A DNA stretch of 64,000 bases from G963662905 sp963662905 (GCA_963662905.2 CAXXFD010000003.1:62001-126000); one strand, 5' to 3'; positions 51,538 through 62,068 are shown, counted from the first letter of the stretch. Notes: generated by a model not told the origin, from the sequence alone. Program-made: numbers and translations.

Positions 51538-53349
51538 TCAATAGTCATTTATTGTGGTAAAAGTAGGAAATTGGAACAGTATATACAAGGTATTGCCTTC
51601 CTTTTTTTCATTGATGCGGCCACATTCACATTTTTTTGTGATTTGAAGCGCCCGATCAAGAAAAATGCGTGAAAGCTCGCTTAATTGCTCTGCTGCACAA
51701 GAGAAGCCAAGTGTTAATGAATTGCTTTCCTGCTCCATTAAAACCGAGATTTCCCTTGTATTTTGAAGAGAAGCTTTTTCATCATTGATGGAAATTGCCT
51801 GAATTATATTTTGAAATATTTTGGCTAAATCATACATAGGTATTTCAGAACAGGCATTTTCATCAATCCTTCCCTTATAATTGATTTTTAAAGAGGGGAT
51901 CCTTGTATTTAAATATTTTATCGTTTTATTTAAGACATAAAGTACTTCCGCAGGCTCTTGTCCCGGCTCATTATTGTTCAGGCTTTCAATGTCAGTGACC
52001 AGGGAATTGGCTTCTGCAATTGTATGATTAATTTGCTTGAAAAACAGCTCAAATTCCTTTTTATTTATTCCTGTATCATTGTCCAGTTTATCATACAGAT
52101 TATCAGCTAGAAGCCCTATTGCTGTGATGGGCTGCCGGAACCATTTGCTGAATTGAATAAATTGTTCTTCCGTTTCGTGGGTAATAGCAAGGCAGAGGTC
52201 ATCATCTTTTTTTATATTTGCTTCATTTTCAAACGGCTGCGTGGATTCTGTTTGCCTGATCCGGTACAAGTCTGATTGCAATTGCTTTTCATTGCTGATA
52301 TCTCTTCCAATGCCTAAAATAGTGACATTATTGTTTTCCTGAAAGCAAATAAACTCCCACCAACACGGAACGTAATCAGTGCCGGAGCGTATGTTCAATT
52401 CCATGGCAAACATGCCCGGAGGATCTTTAATATTAGCGAGATAATAATTAAAAAGTGCAGAATCAGAAAGGTTTAACAGCTCATTAAAAGGATGAAACAA
52501 CATAAATCGCGACCTGATGGAAGTGATGTTTTCCATTGAAGCGGGGAAATCGGTAATTTTTCCCGATTCATTGAGACGAACCGTGAGGTGTACCCCGGAT
52601 TTACGCAAACCAATGTAATCATCTTCCTGCAATTCAATATTCAGCTTGCTGATTTTCCATGAATGAATATAGATTTCTTTACAGCCGTCAATAAGCAAAG
52701 GCTCACAAAAACTATCAACAGGATGTGTTAAACCGGTGGAAGAGTGATGATAAGAAATCGATACTTTCTTATTGCTGTTTTTGCACTGAAGGCTTAAATC
52801 GGGAAGATAAGTATTTGATTTATCATTGATTTCCTGCAGATAATGCCCTTTAAAATCACTGATTCCGGTGAGGAAACTTCGGTAGGATTTATTGGCTGCA
52901 ATGATCCTGCAATGATGGTCGAGCAATACTGAGGCAAAGGGAACACGCTCGATCATTTGGTCGGCAAACATTAAAAATGAAGATGAACCGCTAAGACCGG
53001 AAGCTTTATTGCTCGTGTCTTGCGAAATAACATCTTCCTGAAAAACGATGATGCGGAGATCGGAATCCGCAACTTCTTCTTGTTTGAAAGTGGTGTTTAT
53101 TTCGTCATCATTGGCCAAAATAAGTATGCCCGTGCCATAACCGGAAATAGATACTGCTTCATGTATTTGAAATACATCATTGAAATAATATTGTTTTATT
53201 TCGGGAAGTGTATAGTCAGTCCATCTTAAAAAAGCATCATTACAAAACACGATAGCTTCATGAGTATCAATAATGATAGCCGCTCCGGGAATTAAGTTCA
53301 GGAATGACAGATTGTATTGTGTCATTTTTAAATGGGTTAATCGTTTCAA
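51538..53349 (-). CDS. Multi-PAS protein with a degenerate histidine-kinase core
   Basis: 603 residues, no membrane helix. Three PAS-like segments (about 10-120, 125-230, 245-355) are followed by a region that aligns with the HPK4 kinase core of the neighbouring gene. The His-containing HQWRQPLN is KWFRQPIT here (Lys402 in place of His), and the ATP-binding part lacks recognisable N, G1 and G2 boxes (IFQNIIQAIS, LTLGFSCAAEQ). It is probably a pseudokinase that senses or scaffolds. First gene of the operon, 42 bp before the Cache kinase. ATG 53325 (MTQYNLSF) is an alternative start. Confidence 0.82.
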   Translation of the reverse strand: MKRLTHLKMTQYNLSFLNLIPGAAIIIDTHEAIVFCNDAFLRWTDYTLPEIKQYYFNDVFQIHEAVSISGYGTGILILANDDEINTTFKQEEVADSDLRIIVFQEDVISQDTSNKASGLSGSSSFLMFADQMIERVPFASVLLDHHCRIIAANKSYRSFLTGISDFKGHYLQEINDKSNTYLPDLSLQCKNSNKKVSISYHHSSTGLTHPVDSFCEPLLIDGCKEIYIHSWKISKLNIELQEDDYIGLRKSGVHLTVRLNESGKITDFPASMENITSIRSRFMLFHPFNELLNLSDSALFNYYLANIKDPPGMFAMELNIRSGTDYVPCWWEFICFQENNNVTILGIGRDISNEKQLQSDLYRIRQTESTQPFENEANIKKDDDLCLAITHETEEQFIQFSKWFRQPITAIGLLADNLYDKLDNDTGINKKEFELFFKQINHTIAEANSLVTDIESLNNNEPGQEPAEVLYVLNKTIKYLNTRIPSLKINYKGRIDENACSEIPMYDLAKIFQNIIQAISINDEKASLQNTREISVLMEQESNSLTLGFSCAAEQLSELSRIFLDRALQITKKCECGRINEKKEGNTLYILFQFPTFTTINDY

Positions 53350-53439
53350 TTTTTACGAAATTACAAAAAATGTGAATACCTGCTAAGCTTTTCTGTGGTT
53401 TTTTATAAATTCGCTGGAAATAATGTTAAACATCTTCGT

Positions 53440-55551
53440 ATGACACACAAAAAATATTGGACGGGCCTTTTGCCCATGATGCTCAGTACCATTTTGCTGG
53501 CGGCATTTACATCCTGTCAACAAAAAGCTCAGCAACAGGAAACCACCGAAAACATCATCGGGAAGAACGAACTTAAACTGGATTCAAAAATTATGACGCC
53601 GGAAGTGCTTTGGGCTTTTGGGCGCCTGGGTGATGTTCAGCTATCGCCGGATGGCAAAAAATTGCTATATGGCGTATCCTATTACAGCATTGAAGAAAAT
53701 AAAAGCAACCGTGAACTCTTCATCATGGATATCGACGGAAGCAACAAAAAGCAGTTGACCCAAACAGCAGGGGGGGAGTACAATGCCCTTTGGCTTGATA
53801 ATGAAACAATTGCCTTTTTGGCTGCCGCTGATGAAGGTTTGCAGATGTTCCGCATGAAAATTGATGGCAGCGATAAATCACAAATAAGCAATGTGGCCAA
53901 CGGCATGGGCGGATTTAAAATTTCGCCCGATGGTAGCCGCGTTTTGTTTATCAGTGATGTTCCTGTGCAAAAACCGATGCAAAAACTTTATGAAGGTCTC
54001 GACAAAACTACCGGCCGCATAATGGACGACCTGATGTACCGCCACTGGGATCATTGGGTAGATCATTACAGCCATGTTTTTGTGGCTGATTTTGCCAACG
54101 GACAAGTCTCCAACCCAAAGGACATCATGGAAGGCGAGCCCTGGGAATCACCTTTGGCACCTTTTGGCGGGATGGAACAGATCAACTGGACGCCCGACAG
54201 CAAAAACATCGCTTACACCTGCCGCAAACTTGAAGGAAAAGCCTATTCGCTCAGCACCAACAGCGATATATACCTTTATAATATTGCCAGTGGAAAAACC
54301 AAAAACCTTACGCCCGGCATGATGGGCTATGATGTTGCTCCGGTTTTCTCGCCCGACGGCAGCAAAATGGCCTGGGAAAGCATGGAACGCGATGGTTATG
54401 AAGCAGATAAAGTGCGTTTGTTCGTCATGGACTTGGCTACAGGCGAGAAAAAAGACATGAGCGAAGGCTGGGATCAGAATGCGCACGGGCTCAATTGGTC
54501 TGCCGATGGAAAATCTATTTGGTTTATCGGCGACATCCACGCAACAGACGAAATATTCCAGCTAACATTGGCTGATGGAAAATTCCGCCGTGTTACCGAT
54601 GGCATCCATAATTATCAATCATTGATCCTTGCCAACGACCAGATTATTGCCACACGCGTCAGTATGTCCAAACCTGCCGAGATTTATTCTGTAAATCCGC
54701 AAAGCGGGGCATCAAAAGAGCTTTCGTTTGAAAACAAACATTTGCTCGATCAGCTTGAGCTTGCCAAAGTAACCAAACGCTGGGTAAAAACTACCGACAA
54801 TAAAGATATGCTGGTATGGGTAATTCTGCCTCCGGGCTTTGATGAAAGCAAGGAATATCCCGCATTGCTGTATTGCCAGGGTGGCCCGCAGGGAACAGTA
54901 AGCCAGTTTTGGTCATATCGCTGGAATTTCCAGATGATGGCCGCTAATGGATATGTGGTTGTGGCGCCAAACCGTAGGGGATTACCGGGTTTTGGACAGG
55001 AATGGAACGAGCAGATTTCCGGCGATTATGGCGGACAAAATATGAAAGATTACTTCTCCGCCATCAACAATGTGAAGCAGGAAAGCTGGGTGGACGAAAA
55101 CCGTTTGGGCGCTGTAGGGGCAAGCTATGGCGGTTTCTCTGTATTTTGGCTGGCCGGTCATCACGATGGACTGTTTAAAGCATTTATTGCGCATGATGGT
55201 ATGTTCAACCTCGAAGCCCAATACCTCGAAACTGAAGAGATGTGGTTTGTAAACTGGGACCTTGGCGGTGCTTTCTGGGAAAAAAACAATGAAATCGCAC
55301 AACGTTCCTATGCCAACAGCCCGCATAAATTTATTGATAAATGGGATACGCCCATCCTGATTATCCATGGTGAGCTTGATTACCGCATTGCCTATACACA
55401 AGGCATGAGCGCTTTTAATGCCGCTGTGCTGCGTGATGTTCCCGCAGAATTCCTGTTTTTCCCCGATGAAAACCATTGGGTTTTGAAACCACAAAACGGA
55501 ATCTTGTGGCAACGTGCCTTTAAAGAGTGGCTCGACCGCTGGTTAAAATAG
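53440..55551 (+). CDS. S9-family prolyl oligopeptidase-like lipoprotein
   Basis: 703 residues from the ATG at 53440, where the lipoprotein signal begins (lipobox AAFTSCQQ); an upstream start at 53395 adds an unlikely 15 residues. A seven-bladed propeller of WD-like/TolB-like repeats (about 45-420: VQLSPDGKKLLYGVSY, FSPDGSKMAW) precedes the alpha/beta-hydrolase domain with Ser562 (GASYGGF), Asp647 (GELDYRI) and His679 (DENHWVL). It should degrade peptides at the cell envelope, as dipeptidyl or acylaminoacyl peptidases do. It is divergent from the signalling operon. Confidence 0.94.
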   Translation: MTHKKYWTGLLPMMLSTILLAAFTSCQQKAQQQETTENIIGKNELKLDSKIMTPEVLWAFGRLGDVQLSPDGKKLLYGVSYYSIEENKSNRELFIMDIDGSNKKQLTQTAGGEYNALWLDNETIAFLAAADEGLQMFRMKIDGSDKSQISNVANGMGGFKISPDGSRVLFISDVPVQKPMQKLYEGLDKTTGRIMDDLMYRHWDHWVDHYSHVFVADFANGQVSNPKDIMEGEPWESPLAPFGGMEQINWTPDSKNIAYTCRKLEGKAYSLSTNSDIYLYNIASGKTKNLTPGMMGYDVAPVFSPDGSKMAWESMERDGYEADKVRLFVMDLATGEKKDMSEGWDQNAHGLNWSADGKSIWFIGDIHATDEIFQLTLADGKFRRVTDGIHNYQSLILANDQIIATRVSMSKPAEIYSVNPQSGASKELSFENKHLLDQLELAKVTKRWVKTTDNKDMLVWVILPPGFDESKEYPALLYCQGGPQGTVSQFWSYRWNFQMMAANGYVVVAPNRRGLPGFGQEWNEQISGDYGGQNMKDYFSAINNVKQESWVDENRLGAVGASYGGFSVFWLAGHHDGLFKAFIAHDGMFNLEAQYLETEEMWFVNWDLGGAFWEKNNEIAQRSYANSPHKFIDKWDTPILIIHGELDYRIAYTQGMSAFNAAVLRDVPAEFLFFPDENHWVLKPQNGILWQRAFKEWLDRWLK

Positions 55552-55571
55552 TATTGAAAACCCTGAAAATC

Positions 55572-55601
55572 AAAAGCCATCCCGCAAAGGATGGCTTTTT
55601 T
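55572..55601 (+). terminator. Terminator of the S9 peptidase gene
   Basis: AAAAGCCATCC pairs with GGATGGCTTTT around CGCAAA and is followed by T residues, 20 bp after the stop. Confidence 0.9.
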
Positions 55602-55684
55602 GGTTTTGGTTAAGTAATGGTTGATAGTAGTGAATACTTTGAACGTGCAATATACAAAAAGGTTTGAGAAATTTTAACGGCAGG

Positions 55685-56533
55685 TTATTTTATTGTTAGT
55701 TTTTTGGAAATATGCCCATGGCCCTGTGAACATCGCAGTATATAAAACCCTTTTGGCAAATGTGAAAAATTGTGGACAGTTCCCTGATTTGCAATATATA
55801 CCCGTTTTCCACTGATATCGTAGAGTTCAATTCCACGGATATTTGTGGATTTTATTTCCAATTGCTTCAAAGAAGGATGATAAAGGATGTCTGCTGTATT
55901 CTGTTGCTCTTCAATCCCAACCGTATTAAAATAACAATCATCACTCAGATTGGCATCTTTGTAAATCAGCTCATTATCTGTGCTATAGCAGTTTAATGTG
56001 TACCAATAATCAAAAATATGCGACTGAAAAGACGAAAATGGCAATCCGAACAGGCAGCCAATTCCTTGAACCCAAACTTCGTGATAGCCATATTGATCGC
56101 TCATAAACTGCTGTTTACGCAAAGTGCCGTCCAGCATTTCTGCAAAATCGGTCGAATCGCAGTAAAATTCTGTGGAAGTGCCGTGAAAAACAGTGACAAT
56201 CGTATCTCCTGCTTCCATTGAAAAATCATAAACAAGTTCTTCCTGCTGCGCATAATCAAAACGGAGTTTCTGATAAACTTTACCCGATGCGTCTTCTCTC
56301 CATGCGCTGTAATAATGCCAGCTTGTTGGTGAATTTGCTTCACTTTCGTACAATTTGCTGTAAATGACACCATTTATCGTTGTATCACCTGAAAACCGGT
56401 AGCTCAAGGTATTTTTTGCACCGAAATTCAATTCCGTGACGACATTCCATAAATTACTTTCGCTCAATATATTCTGCGCTTTAGAGCTGCTGATGGCGAA
56501 AGAAAAAATGAAAAATAGGAGTATCTTCTTCAT
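55685..56533 (-). CDS. T9SS-exported protein of unknown function
   Basis: 282 residues from the ATG at 56533, where the signal peptide (MKKILLFFIFSFAISSSKAQ) begins; a longer frame from 56593 would precede it with non-signal residues. The middle part (TTINGVIYSKLYES ... GDTIVTV) is typical of Bacteroidota secreted beta-rich proteins without known activity. The C-terminal 75 residues (YHPSLKQLEIKSTNIRGIELYDISGKRVY ... LPKGFYILRC, ending KKLTIK) are a T9SS type A sorting domain. Confidence 0.87.
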   Translation of the reverse strand: MKKILLFFIFSFAISSSKAQNILSESNLWNVVTELNFGAKNTLSYRFSGDTTINGVIYSKLYESEANSPTSWHYYSAWREDASGKVYQKLRFDYAQQEELVYDFSMEAGDTIVTVFHGTSTEFYCDSTDFAEMLDGTLRKQQFMSDQYGYHEVWVQGIGCLFGLPFSSFQSHIFDYWYTLNCYSTDNELIYKDANLSDDCYFNTVGIEEQQNTADILYHPSLKQLEIKSTNIRGIELYDISGKRVYIANQGTVHNFSHLPKGFYILRCSQGHGHISKKLTIK

Positions 56534-56813
56534 GCTTTTGAATATAAAAGTTCTGCGTACTAACTTCAATAATACAATGAATTTCAGCTTCAAATATAAG
56601 CAGAATTTTTATAAAAACAGGAAAAATAATATGTTTTTTTTATTGGTTCTATTAGAAATTTCGTGGAAAAGACAAAAGTTTAATCTCCAATAGATTCCTC
56701 CTTCCGATGGCTTTCGGAATTCCTCATGCCTGGTCTTCACTGCGCTTAACCAAAGTTCTTCAAGGTCTTCGAGCTAAGGTAATAATCTATTCAAATTGGT
56801 AAAAGCAGGTCGC

Positions 56814-57782
56814 CTAATAACTTAAACACTGTAAATTAAGCTGAACTGCCTTCCGGTAGGCCGCTTCGTTATTAGCCTTCTTTACTGCTTTTAAGGCTTT
56901 GTGCGGATCTGCGCATGATTGTGCTATATACTCCCATAAGGCAATCATTTTCAAATGGATATGATGGTAGCCATTATATCTTTCCAAATAAAATTCAAAA
57001 CTGTCCATGAGAAATGCTTCAAGCCTGATTTGATGGTTTGCAGGCAGCTGATCACTACCGGCTTTTATCATTTCCGGCAAAAAAGGATTGATCAGGAGCC
57101 CACGGCCAATCATCCACTTATTTATATTTGGAAACCGTTCTTGAATCTTTATAAAATCTTGATAATGAACAATATCGCCATTGTAAACCAATTCTTGTTT
57201 TGTAAGTTTCTGAAATTCAGAAAAATCATCATGCGAAGCTTTGCCTTTATACATTTGATCGGCTGTGCGGGGATGGATGATGATTTCCTTTAAAGGATAT
57301 TGATCCAGCAAAGGCAGCAAAGTCCTCAGCTCTTGCGGATCATGCAGGCCCGAGCGCACTTTCAGGCTGAGCGCACATTTTATTTTTGGCAATACTTCAT
57401 CCAGGATTTCGCAAATTTTATCAGGATGGGGCAGCAGCCCTGCAGCCAGTCCCTTTTTTGTGAGCATAGGGTAGGGACAGCCCAGGTTCCAGTTCAGTTC
57501 GCCAAAGCCTTTTTCATGGAGCAATTCCGACATTTGAAGAAAATCCTGCGCATTTGAAGTGACAATTTGCGGGCAGATCGGCTGTGCAACATTGAATTCG
57601 CTATTGATTTCCTTTTCGAATTTGCGGGCAAAATTCTTTTTCGAATTACTGATCCAAGGCGTGAAAAATAAGTCAATTCCTTGAAAATGTTTAGAGTACA
57701 GCCCTCTCATATGTACATCAAAAAGGCTTTGCATCGGCGCCTGGTATATTTGATTTGCTTTATTCATCTTTTTTTGCGGCAA
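56814..57782 (-). CDS. dus: tRNA-dihydrouridine synthase
   Basis: 322 residues of the FMN TIM-barrel Dus family, which reduces uridines in tRNA D-loops with NADPH. Motifs are APMQ near the N-terminus, catalytic Cys in NWNLGCPYPMLTKKGLAAGLL, SLKVRSGL, IIHPRTADQMYKG and the phosphate-binding YNGDI and MIGRGLL. An ATG at codon 6 is an alternative start. It is a stand-alone gene. About 220 bp of spacer without a recognisable feature lies downstream. Confidence 0.94.
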   Translation of the reverse strand: MPQKKMNKANQIYQAPMQSLFDVHMRGLYSKHFQGIDLFFTPWISNSKKNFARKFEKEINSEFNVAQPICPQIVTSNAQDFLQMSELLHEKGFGELNWNLGCPYPMLTKKGLAAGLLPHPDKICEILDEVLPKIKCALSLKVRSGLHDPQELRTLLPLLDQYPLKEIIIHPRTADQMYKGKASHDDFSEFQKLTKQELVYNGDIVHYQDFIKIQERFPNINKWMIGRGLLINPFLPEMIKAGSDQLPANHQIRLEAFLMDSFEFYLERYNGYHHIHLKMIALWEYIAQSCADPHKALKAVKKANNEAAYRKAVQLNLQCLSY

Positions 57783-57925
57783 TTTACGAAATTGAGGATT
57801 TTCCGAGCCAATAATTTAATGAGCTTATTTATCCACAATGGAGGTGTATAAAAATAAGTTTTCAACTTGATCAGCTGCATAAATTTTCTTAATTTAGTCC
57901 TCGAACCGCAATACATTATGGCATT

Positions 57926-60900
57926 ATGATAAATGAATTAAGGGTATTGATGCAGTCAATGGGTGTTCCTGAAAATGAGCTGATGTTTTGGAATGCGCCG
58001 AAAAGAACACTCCTGCAAATTAATTTTTCGCCTAAATATGCTGATAAAGAGTTAATTAACAAAATTGAGAATATTTTGTTAACGGAAATATCATCTGACA
58101 CCAAAGCACAGACATTTACTTTAAAGCACATAAAATCAGTTTATAAGCTCAAAGTTTTCCCAGAAACAATGGGATTGTACCCACTTCGGTTACAGGAAAA
58201 AACAGAATCAGCTGAAGAATGGAAATTTGCTGAATTTATCGGGCGCGACCATCTGGAAAAAATCATGGAATCGGTTTACCTGATTTCTGGAATCCCGGCA
58301 CAAATCAGGCTTACAAGCGGTGAAGCTGTGCATGCCATTCGGGATAAAGAAAAATTTTGCCTTAAAGAAAAATGTCCGTTTTTTCTGGAGTCGAATTGTT
58401 TGTTTGATGAAAACCAAACTTTATCACTGCAAAGAGCCGAGGAATTAATGAATAAATCAGCTGAATTCCGGAACTATTTTGAAATTCATAAACTCGAACA
58501 CAAGAATAAATCCTATGGTTATATTTTGCTGGGCAAGTACACTGTTCAAACCGGCAATAATGATAAGGAAAGAGACCATTTGAACAAAGTTTCACGCTCC
58601 GTGGAAACCATTATCGAGATGATAAACCTGTTTCGTAATCAATATCTTGAGCAAAGCAAGCACATCAGTGAATTAAATCAGCTGAAGGAACAAATAAATA
58701 TCGGCAGTAAAAAGTACCAACAAATTGTTGACAACAGCCCTCTGGGCATATTTTCGTACGATATTAGTGGCAAAATTATAGAAATGAACCAGCTTTTTGT
58801 CGATATGGTTGGTTCCGATAAAGAATCCTTGCTGAATTTTGATATGATGGAACGTTTAAAGGATAAAGACCTTTTAAACGCATTAAAAACCTGCCTCAAT
58901 GGCGAAATGAGTGTTTATAAAGGTACATACAAAAGCCTGACTGCCAATAAATCGACACCGGTTCGGGTTTATTTTAATCCGATTTTTAATAATGATAACC
59001 AAGTATTTGGCGGCGTTGGTATCGTTGAAGACATCAGCCAGCTTGATGCTACAGAGAAAAAAATCCAAAAATTGAATGACGTATTCCTGCAAATCGGATC
59101 AAATCCACATGAAAATATCGATTTGATTCTGAAGCAGACGCACGACTTGCTCAATGGCGCATGTTCGCTTTATAACCGTCTTGATGATGAGGACAAATCA
59201 TTGGTAATCTGGTCCGATCATATGGCTCCGCCGGATCTCGACCGCTCCGACAGTCCGCAAGGCCACATATGCTATGAGGCTGCAATTAAAGGTTTTAACA
59301 AACCCATTGCCATTGAAAACCTCATGGATACGGTTTATAAAGAAAGCGACCCCAATGTAATGAAATACAATTTAAAATCTTATTTGGGATATCCGGTTCA
59401 GCTCAAAAACAAAGCCATCGGAAGCCTGTGTATTGTTGATGTGAATGAACGAAAGTTTTCTGATCTGGAAATTCATATTATCTCTACACTGGCCAAAGCC
59501 ATCAGCCTGGAAGAAGAACGAATTGAAGCCTATCGTGTACTGGGCGAAAGTGAAGAAAAATTCAGAAGGCTAATTGAAAATACGGAAGATGCCGTTATAC
59601 TTTTTGATGAAAACAGGCAGCTTAGTTTCGCCAACCCGGCAACGCTGCATATTACAGGCCTTACGTATGAAGAGCTGCAGAACGGGCCACATTTGCTTCA
59701 GAAAATTGTACATGAAGCCGATCAGCCCGAACTGAAACGAAAATTAAACAGCTCTGATTTTCAGGAAACAGGCAAGCTAAGTTTGCAATACCGCTTTTGT
59801 ATGCCTGATAATACGACTAAGTGGATTTGGCATCGTTCATTCAGTGTTCGCAATGAGCAAGGCAAGCTCATAAACTATATTGTCGTGCTGAGCGATATCA
59901 GTAGTCAGAAAGAAACTGAAAATGAATTGATCAAAGCAAAAATACATGCACAGGAAAGTGATCGCCTGAAAACAAATTTCCTGGCGAATATCGGACATGA
60001 ACTGCGTACACCGATGAATGCCGTTTTAGGCTTTGCCGAAGTCCTTAAATCTGAATTGGAAAATCAAACATATAAGGATCAGGCCGATATGATTATTTCC
60101 AATGCCAACCGCCTCCAAGGCATCCTCAACGATATAATTGATGTGAGTATGCTTGAATCAGGTAAGCTGGAAATTACGCCACAGGCTTTTTCCGTAAATG
60201 AAACCATCCGCAGCCTCCATAAAGACTATTCTTATGACAACAGTCTGCGCCAGAAAAAAATCCGGCTTCTCTATCATTGCGACCGTGAAGACGGACAGGA
60301 TATTTTGGTTTCCGATGCTTCACGTATCCATCAGATGATGAGCAATTTGCTTAATAATGCCATACGTCATACAAATAAAGGATATATTGAATTGGGCTAT
60401 AAAATCAAAGAAAAAGATATTTGTTTTTATGTTCAGGATACCGGCTCAGGCATCAGGGAAGACCGTCGGAAAAATCTTTTCGAACGCTTCTATTCGGATG
60501 ATGATGCATCTGAGCAACAACTTGCCGGCCTGGGACTTGGACTTTTTATCGTGAGTGAAATTGCCCGTATTATAGATGGCCGCATTAGCTTTGAAACCAA
60601 ATCAGAACAGGGCACACGTTTTGAAATAACACTCCCTTTTAACCGTTCGGCTCCAGCAGAATCAAAACAAATTGCGCAAAATGCATCCGAAACAATGAAC
60701 AAATCAATTCTAATCGTTGAAGATGTGGATTCAAATTTCCTCTTGCTGCGTCAATATCTTAAAAAATTGAATTACAAGATAATAAGAGCTGAAACAGGTT
60801 TGGAGGCGATTAAAAAATTCCGCATGGAGCAACCTGATATGGTTTTGATGGATATCCGCCTGCCCAAAATGAGCGGAATTGAAGCTATGGAACAAATCAA

Positions 60901-61054
60901 AGAAATCAATCCTGATGTGCCCATAATCGCTCAAACGGCACATGCAATGGCCTACGACAGGGAAAAACTGATCAATAATGGCTTTGATGACTATATCGCA
61001 AAACCCATTAAAAAGCAGGAATTGCTGGATATTATTGAAAGGCTCTTTGCATGA
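57926..61054 (+). CDS. Large hybrid sensor kinase with PocR-like, PAS, GAF and REC domains
   Basis: 1042 residues, soluble. The N-terminal 90 residues are unassigned. A PocR-like sensory segment follows (about 95-225) with Cys145-x4-Cys150-x7-Cys158. Then come PAS (about 265-375), GAF (about 385-530), PAS (about 540-665), HisKA with His691 in NIGHELRTPMNA, HATPase (NLLNNAIRHT, DTGSGI, GLGLGL) and a C-terminal receiver with Asp976 (MVLMDIRLPKMSG). The receiver is preceded by a methionine-containing linker. No adjacent regulator gene, so output passes through its own receiver or a distant partner. Confidence 0.93.
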   Translation: MINELRVLMQSMGVPENELMFWNAPKRTLLQINFSPKYADKELINKIENILLTEISSDTKAQTFTLKHIKSVYKLKVFPETMGLYPLRLQEKTESAEEWKFAEFIGRDHLEKIMESVYLISGIPAQIRLTSGEAVHAIRDKEKFCLKEKCPFFLESNCLFDENQTLSLQRAEELMNKSAEFRNYFEIHKLEHKNKSYGYILLGKYTVQTGNNDKERDHLNKVSRSVETIIEMINLFRNQYLEQSKHISELNQLKEQINIGSKKYQQIVDNSPLGIFSYDISGKIIEMNQLFVDMVGSDKESLLNFDMMERLKDKDLLNALKTCLNGEMSVYKGTYKSLTANKSTPVRVYFNPIFNNDNQVFGGVGIVEDISQLDATEKKIQKLNDVFLQIGSNPHENIDLILKQTHDLLNGACSLYNRLDDEDKSLVIWSDHMAPPDLDRSDSPQGHICYEAAIKGFNKPIAIENLMDTVYKESDPNVMKYNLKSYLGYPVQLKNKAIGSLCIVDVNERKFSDLEIHIISTLAKAISLEEERIEAYRVLGESEEKFRRLIENTEDAVILFDENRQLSFANPATLHITGLTYEELQNGPHLLQKIVHEADQPELKRKLNSSDFQETGKLSLQYRFCMPDNTTKWIWHRSFSVRNEQGKLINYIVVLSDISSQKETENELIKAKIHAQESDRLKTNFLANIGHELRTPMNAVLGFAEVLKSELENQTYKDQADMIISNANRLQGILNDIIDVSMLESGKLEITPQAFSVNETIRSLHKDYSYDNSLRQKKIRLLYHCDREDGQDILVSDASRIHQMMSNLLNNAIRHTNKGYIELGYKIKEKDICFYVQDTGSGIREDRRKNLFERFYSDDDASEQQLAGLGLGLFIVSEIARIIDGRISFETKSEQGTRFEITLPFNRSAPAESKQIAQNASETMNKSILIVEDVDSNFLLLRQYLKKLNYKIIRAETGLEAIKKFRMEQPDMVLMDIRLPKMSGIEAMEQIKEINPDVPIIAQTAHAMAYDREKLINNGFDDYIAKPIKKQELLDIIERLFA

Positions 61055-61108
61055 CGATAGCTGAAATTTACTTTATTTGATAATTATAAAATATTGTTTT
61101 ATAATTTT

Positions 61109-61987
61109 TTATGGTTTTTGTTTTTCAAAAATCTGTGCAATAATAATACCGGCAAACATCAGGCTACACCCTATGGCTGAGCGCAGGCCAACAGTTTCAC
61201 TCAGGAGCAGCCAGCCGCCCAATAAAGCAAAAACAGATTCGGTACTGAGGATCACGGCAGCAATGGATGGATGGGCTTTGCGCTGCCCGATGACCTGCAA
61301 AGTGTAAGCTACGCCCACTGACATTATTCCTCCATATAAAATTGGGACAGTAGCATCGAATATTCCGTTTATGCTGTTTTGCTCTGTGAGAAAAGCAGGA
61401 AAAAAGCTTAAAACAGAACAAACTGCAAACTGAATTGCAGCAAGCTTTATGGCATTGGCACGGCCGGCATAATGCGAAATCAACAACATATGCACAGCCC
61501 AGAAAAAAGCACTGAAAAATACATATAAATCACCCTTTTGGATTTGCAAGCCCTCTTTTACGCTCAGCAGGTACATGCCTCCCAAAGCCATAAAAGCACC
61601 AATCCAAATGCCCAGTCCGGTTTTCTTGCCAAAAAATATCCCAAGCATGGGAACAATTACCACATACAATCCGGTGATAAAGCCTGCATTTCCGGCTGTA
61701 GTGTAAACAACACCAATTTGTTGCAATGAGGCAGCAAAGAAAAGTGCCAGCCCAATAAATAAGCCACCCAACCATAAAGTTTTATTGTCGAGTCGTGATT
61801 TTTTTTCTTTTTTCTCAGGGAAAAGCCATATGAGGGGCAATAAACTTATGCTGCCCAATGCAAAGCGGATGGCATTGAACATAAACGGACCGGTATGCTC
61901 CATACCGGCGCGTTGGGCTACAAATGCAAAGCCCCAGATCATGGCGGTGAGCAGGAGCAATAAATCTGATTTATAAGATCTTGTCAT
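61109..61987 (-). CDS. EamA/DMT-family transporter
   Basis: 292 residues with ten predicted membrane helices in two EamA repeats (LLLTAMIWGFAFVAQRAGM opens the first, LYVFFSAFFWAVHMLL the second). Conserved STESVFALLGGWLLLSE lies in the last third. Such proteins export amino acids, nucleosides or other metabolites; the cargo here is unknown. It converges on the hybrid kinase gene with 54 bp between stops. Confidence 0.93.
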   Translation of the reverse strand: MTRSYKSDLLLLLTAMIWGFAFVAQRAGMEHTGPFMFNAIRFALGSISLLPLIWLFPEKKEKKSRLDNKTLWLGGLFIGLALFFAASLQQIGVVYTTAGNAGFITGLYVVIVPMLGIFFGKKTGLGIWIGAFMALGGMYLLSVKEGLQIQKGDLYVFFSAFFWAVHMLLISHYAGRANAIKLAAIQFAVCSVLSFFPAFLTEQNSINGIFDATVPILYGGIMSVGVAYTLQVIGQRKAHPSIAAVILSTESVFALLGGWLLLSETVGLRSAIGCSLMFAGIIIAQIFEKQKP

Positions 61988-62068
61988 AAAAAGTTTTTCA
62001 TTGAAACAAGGCTGAAACGGCAGTGCAACAGTGTTGTTCTATTGATGCACCACCGTTTCAACATGGGT

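Noticed and set aside
54982..55512. 176-residue minus-strand frame
   Set aside because: Antisense to the S9 peptidase catalytic domain.
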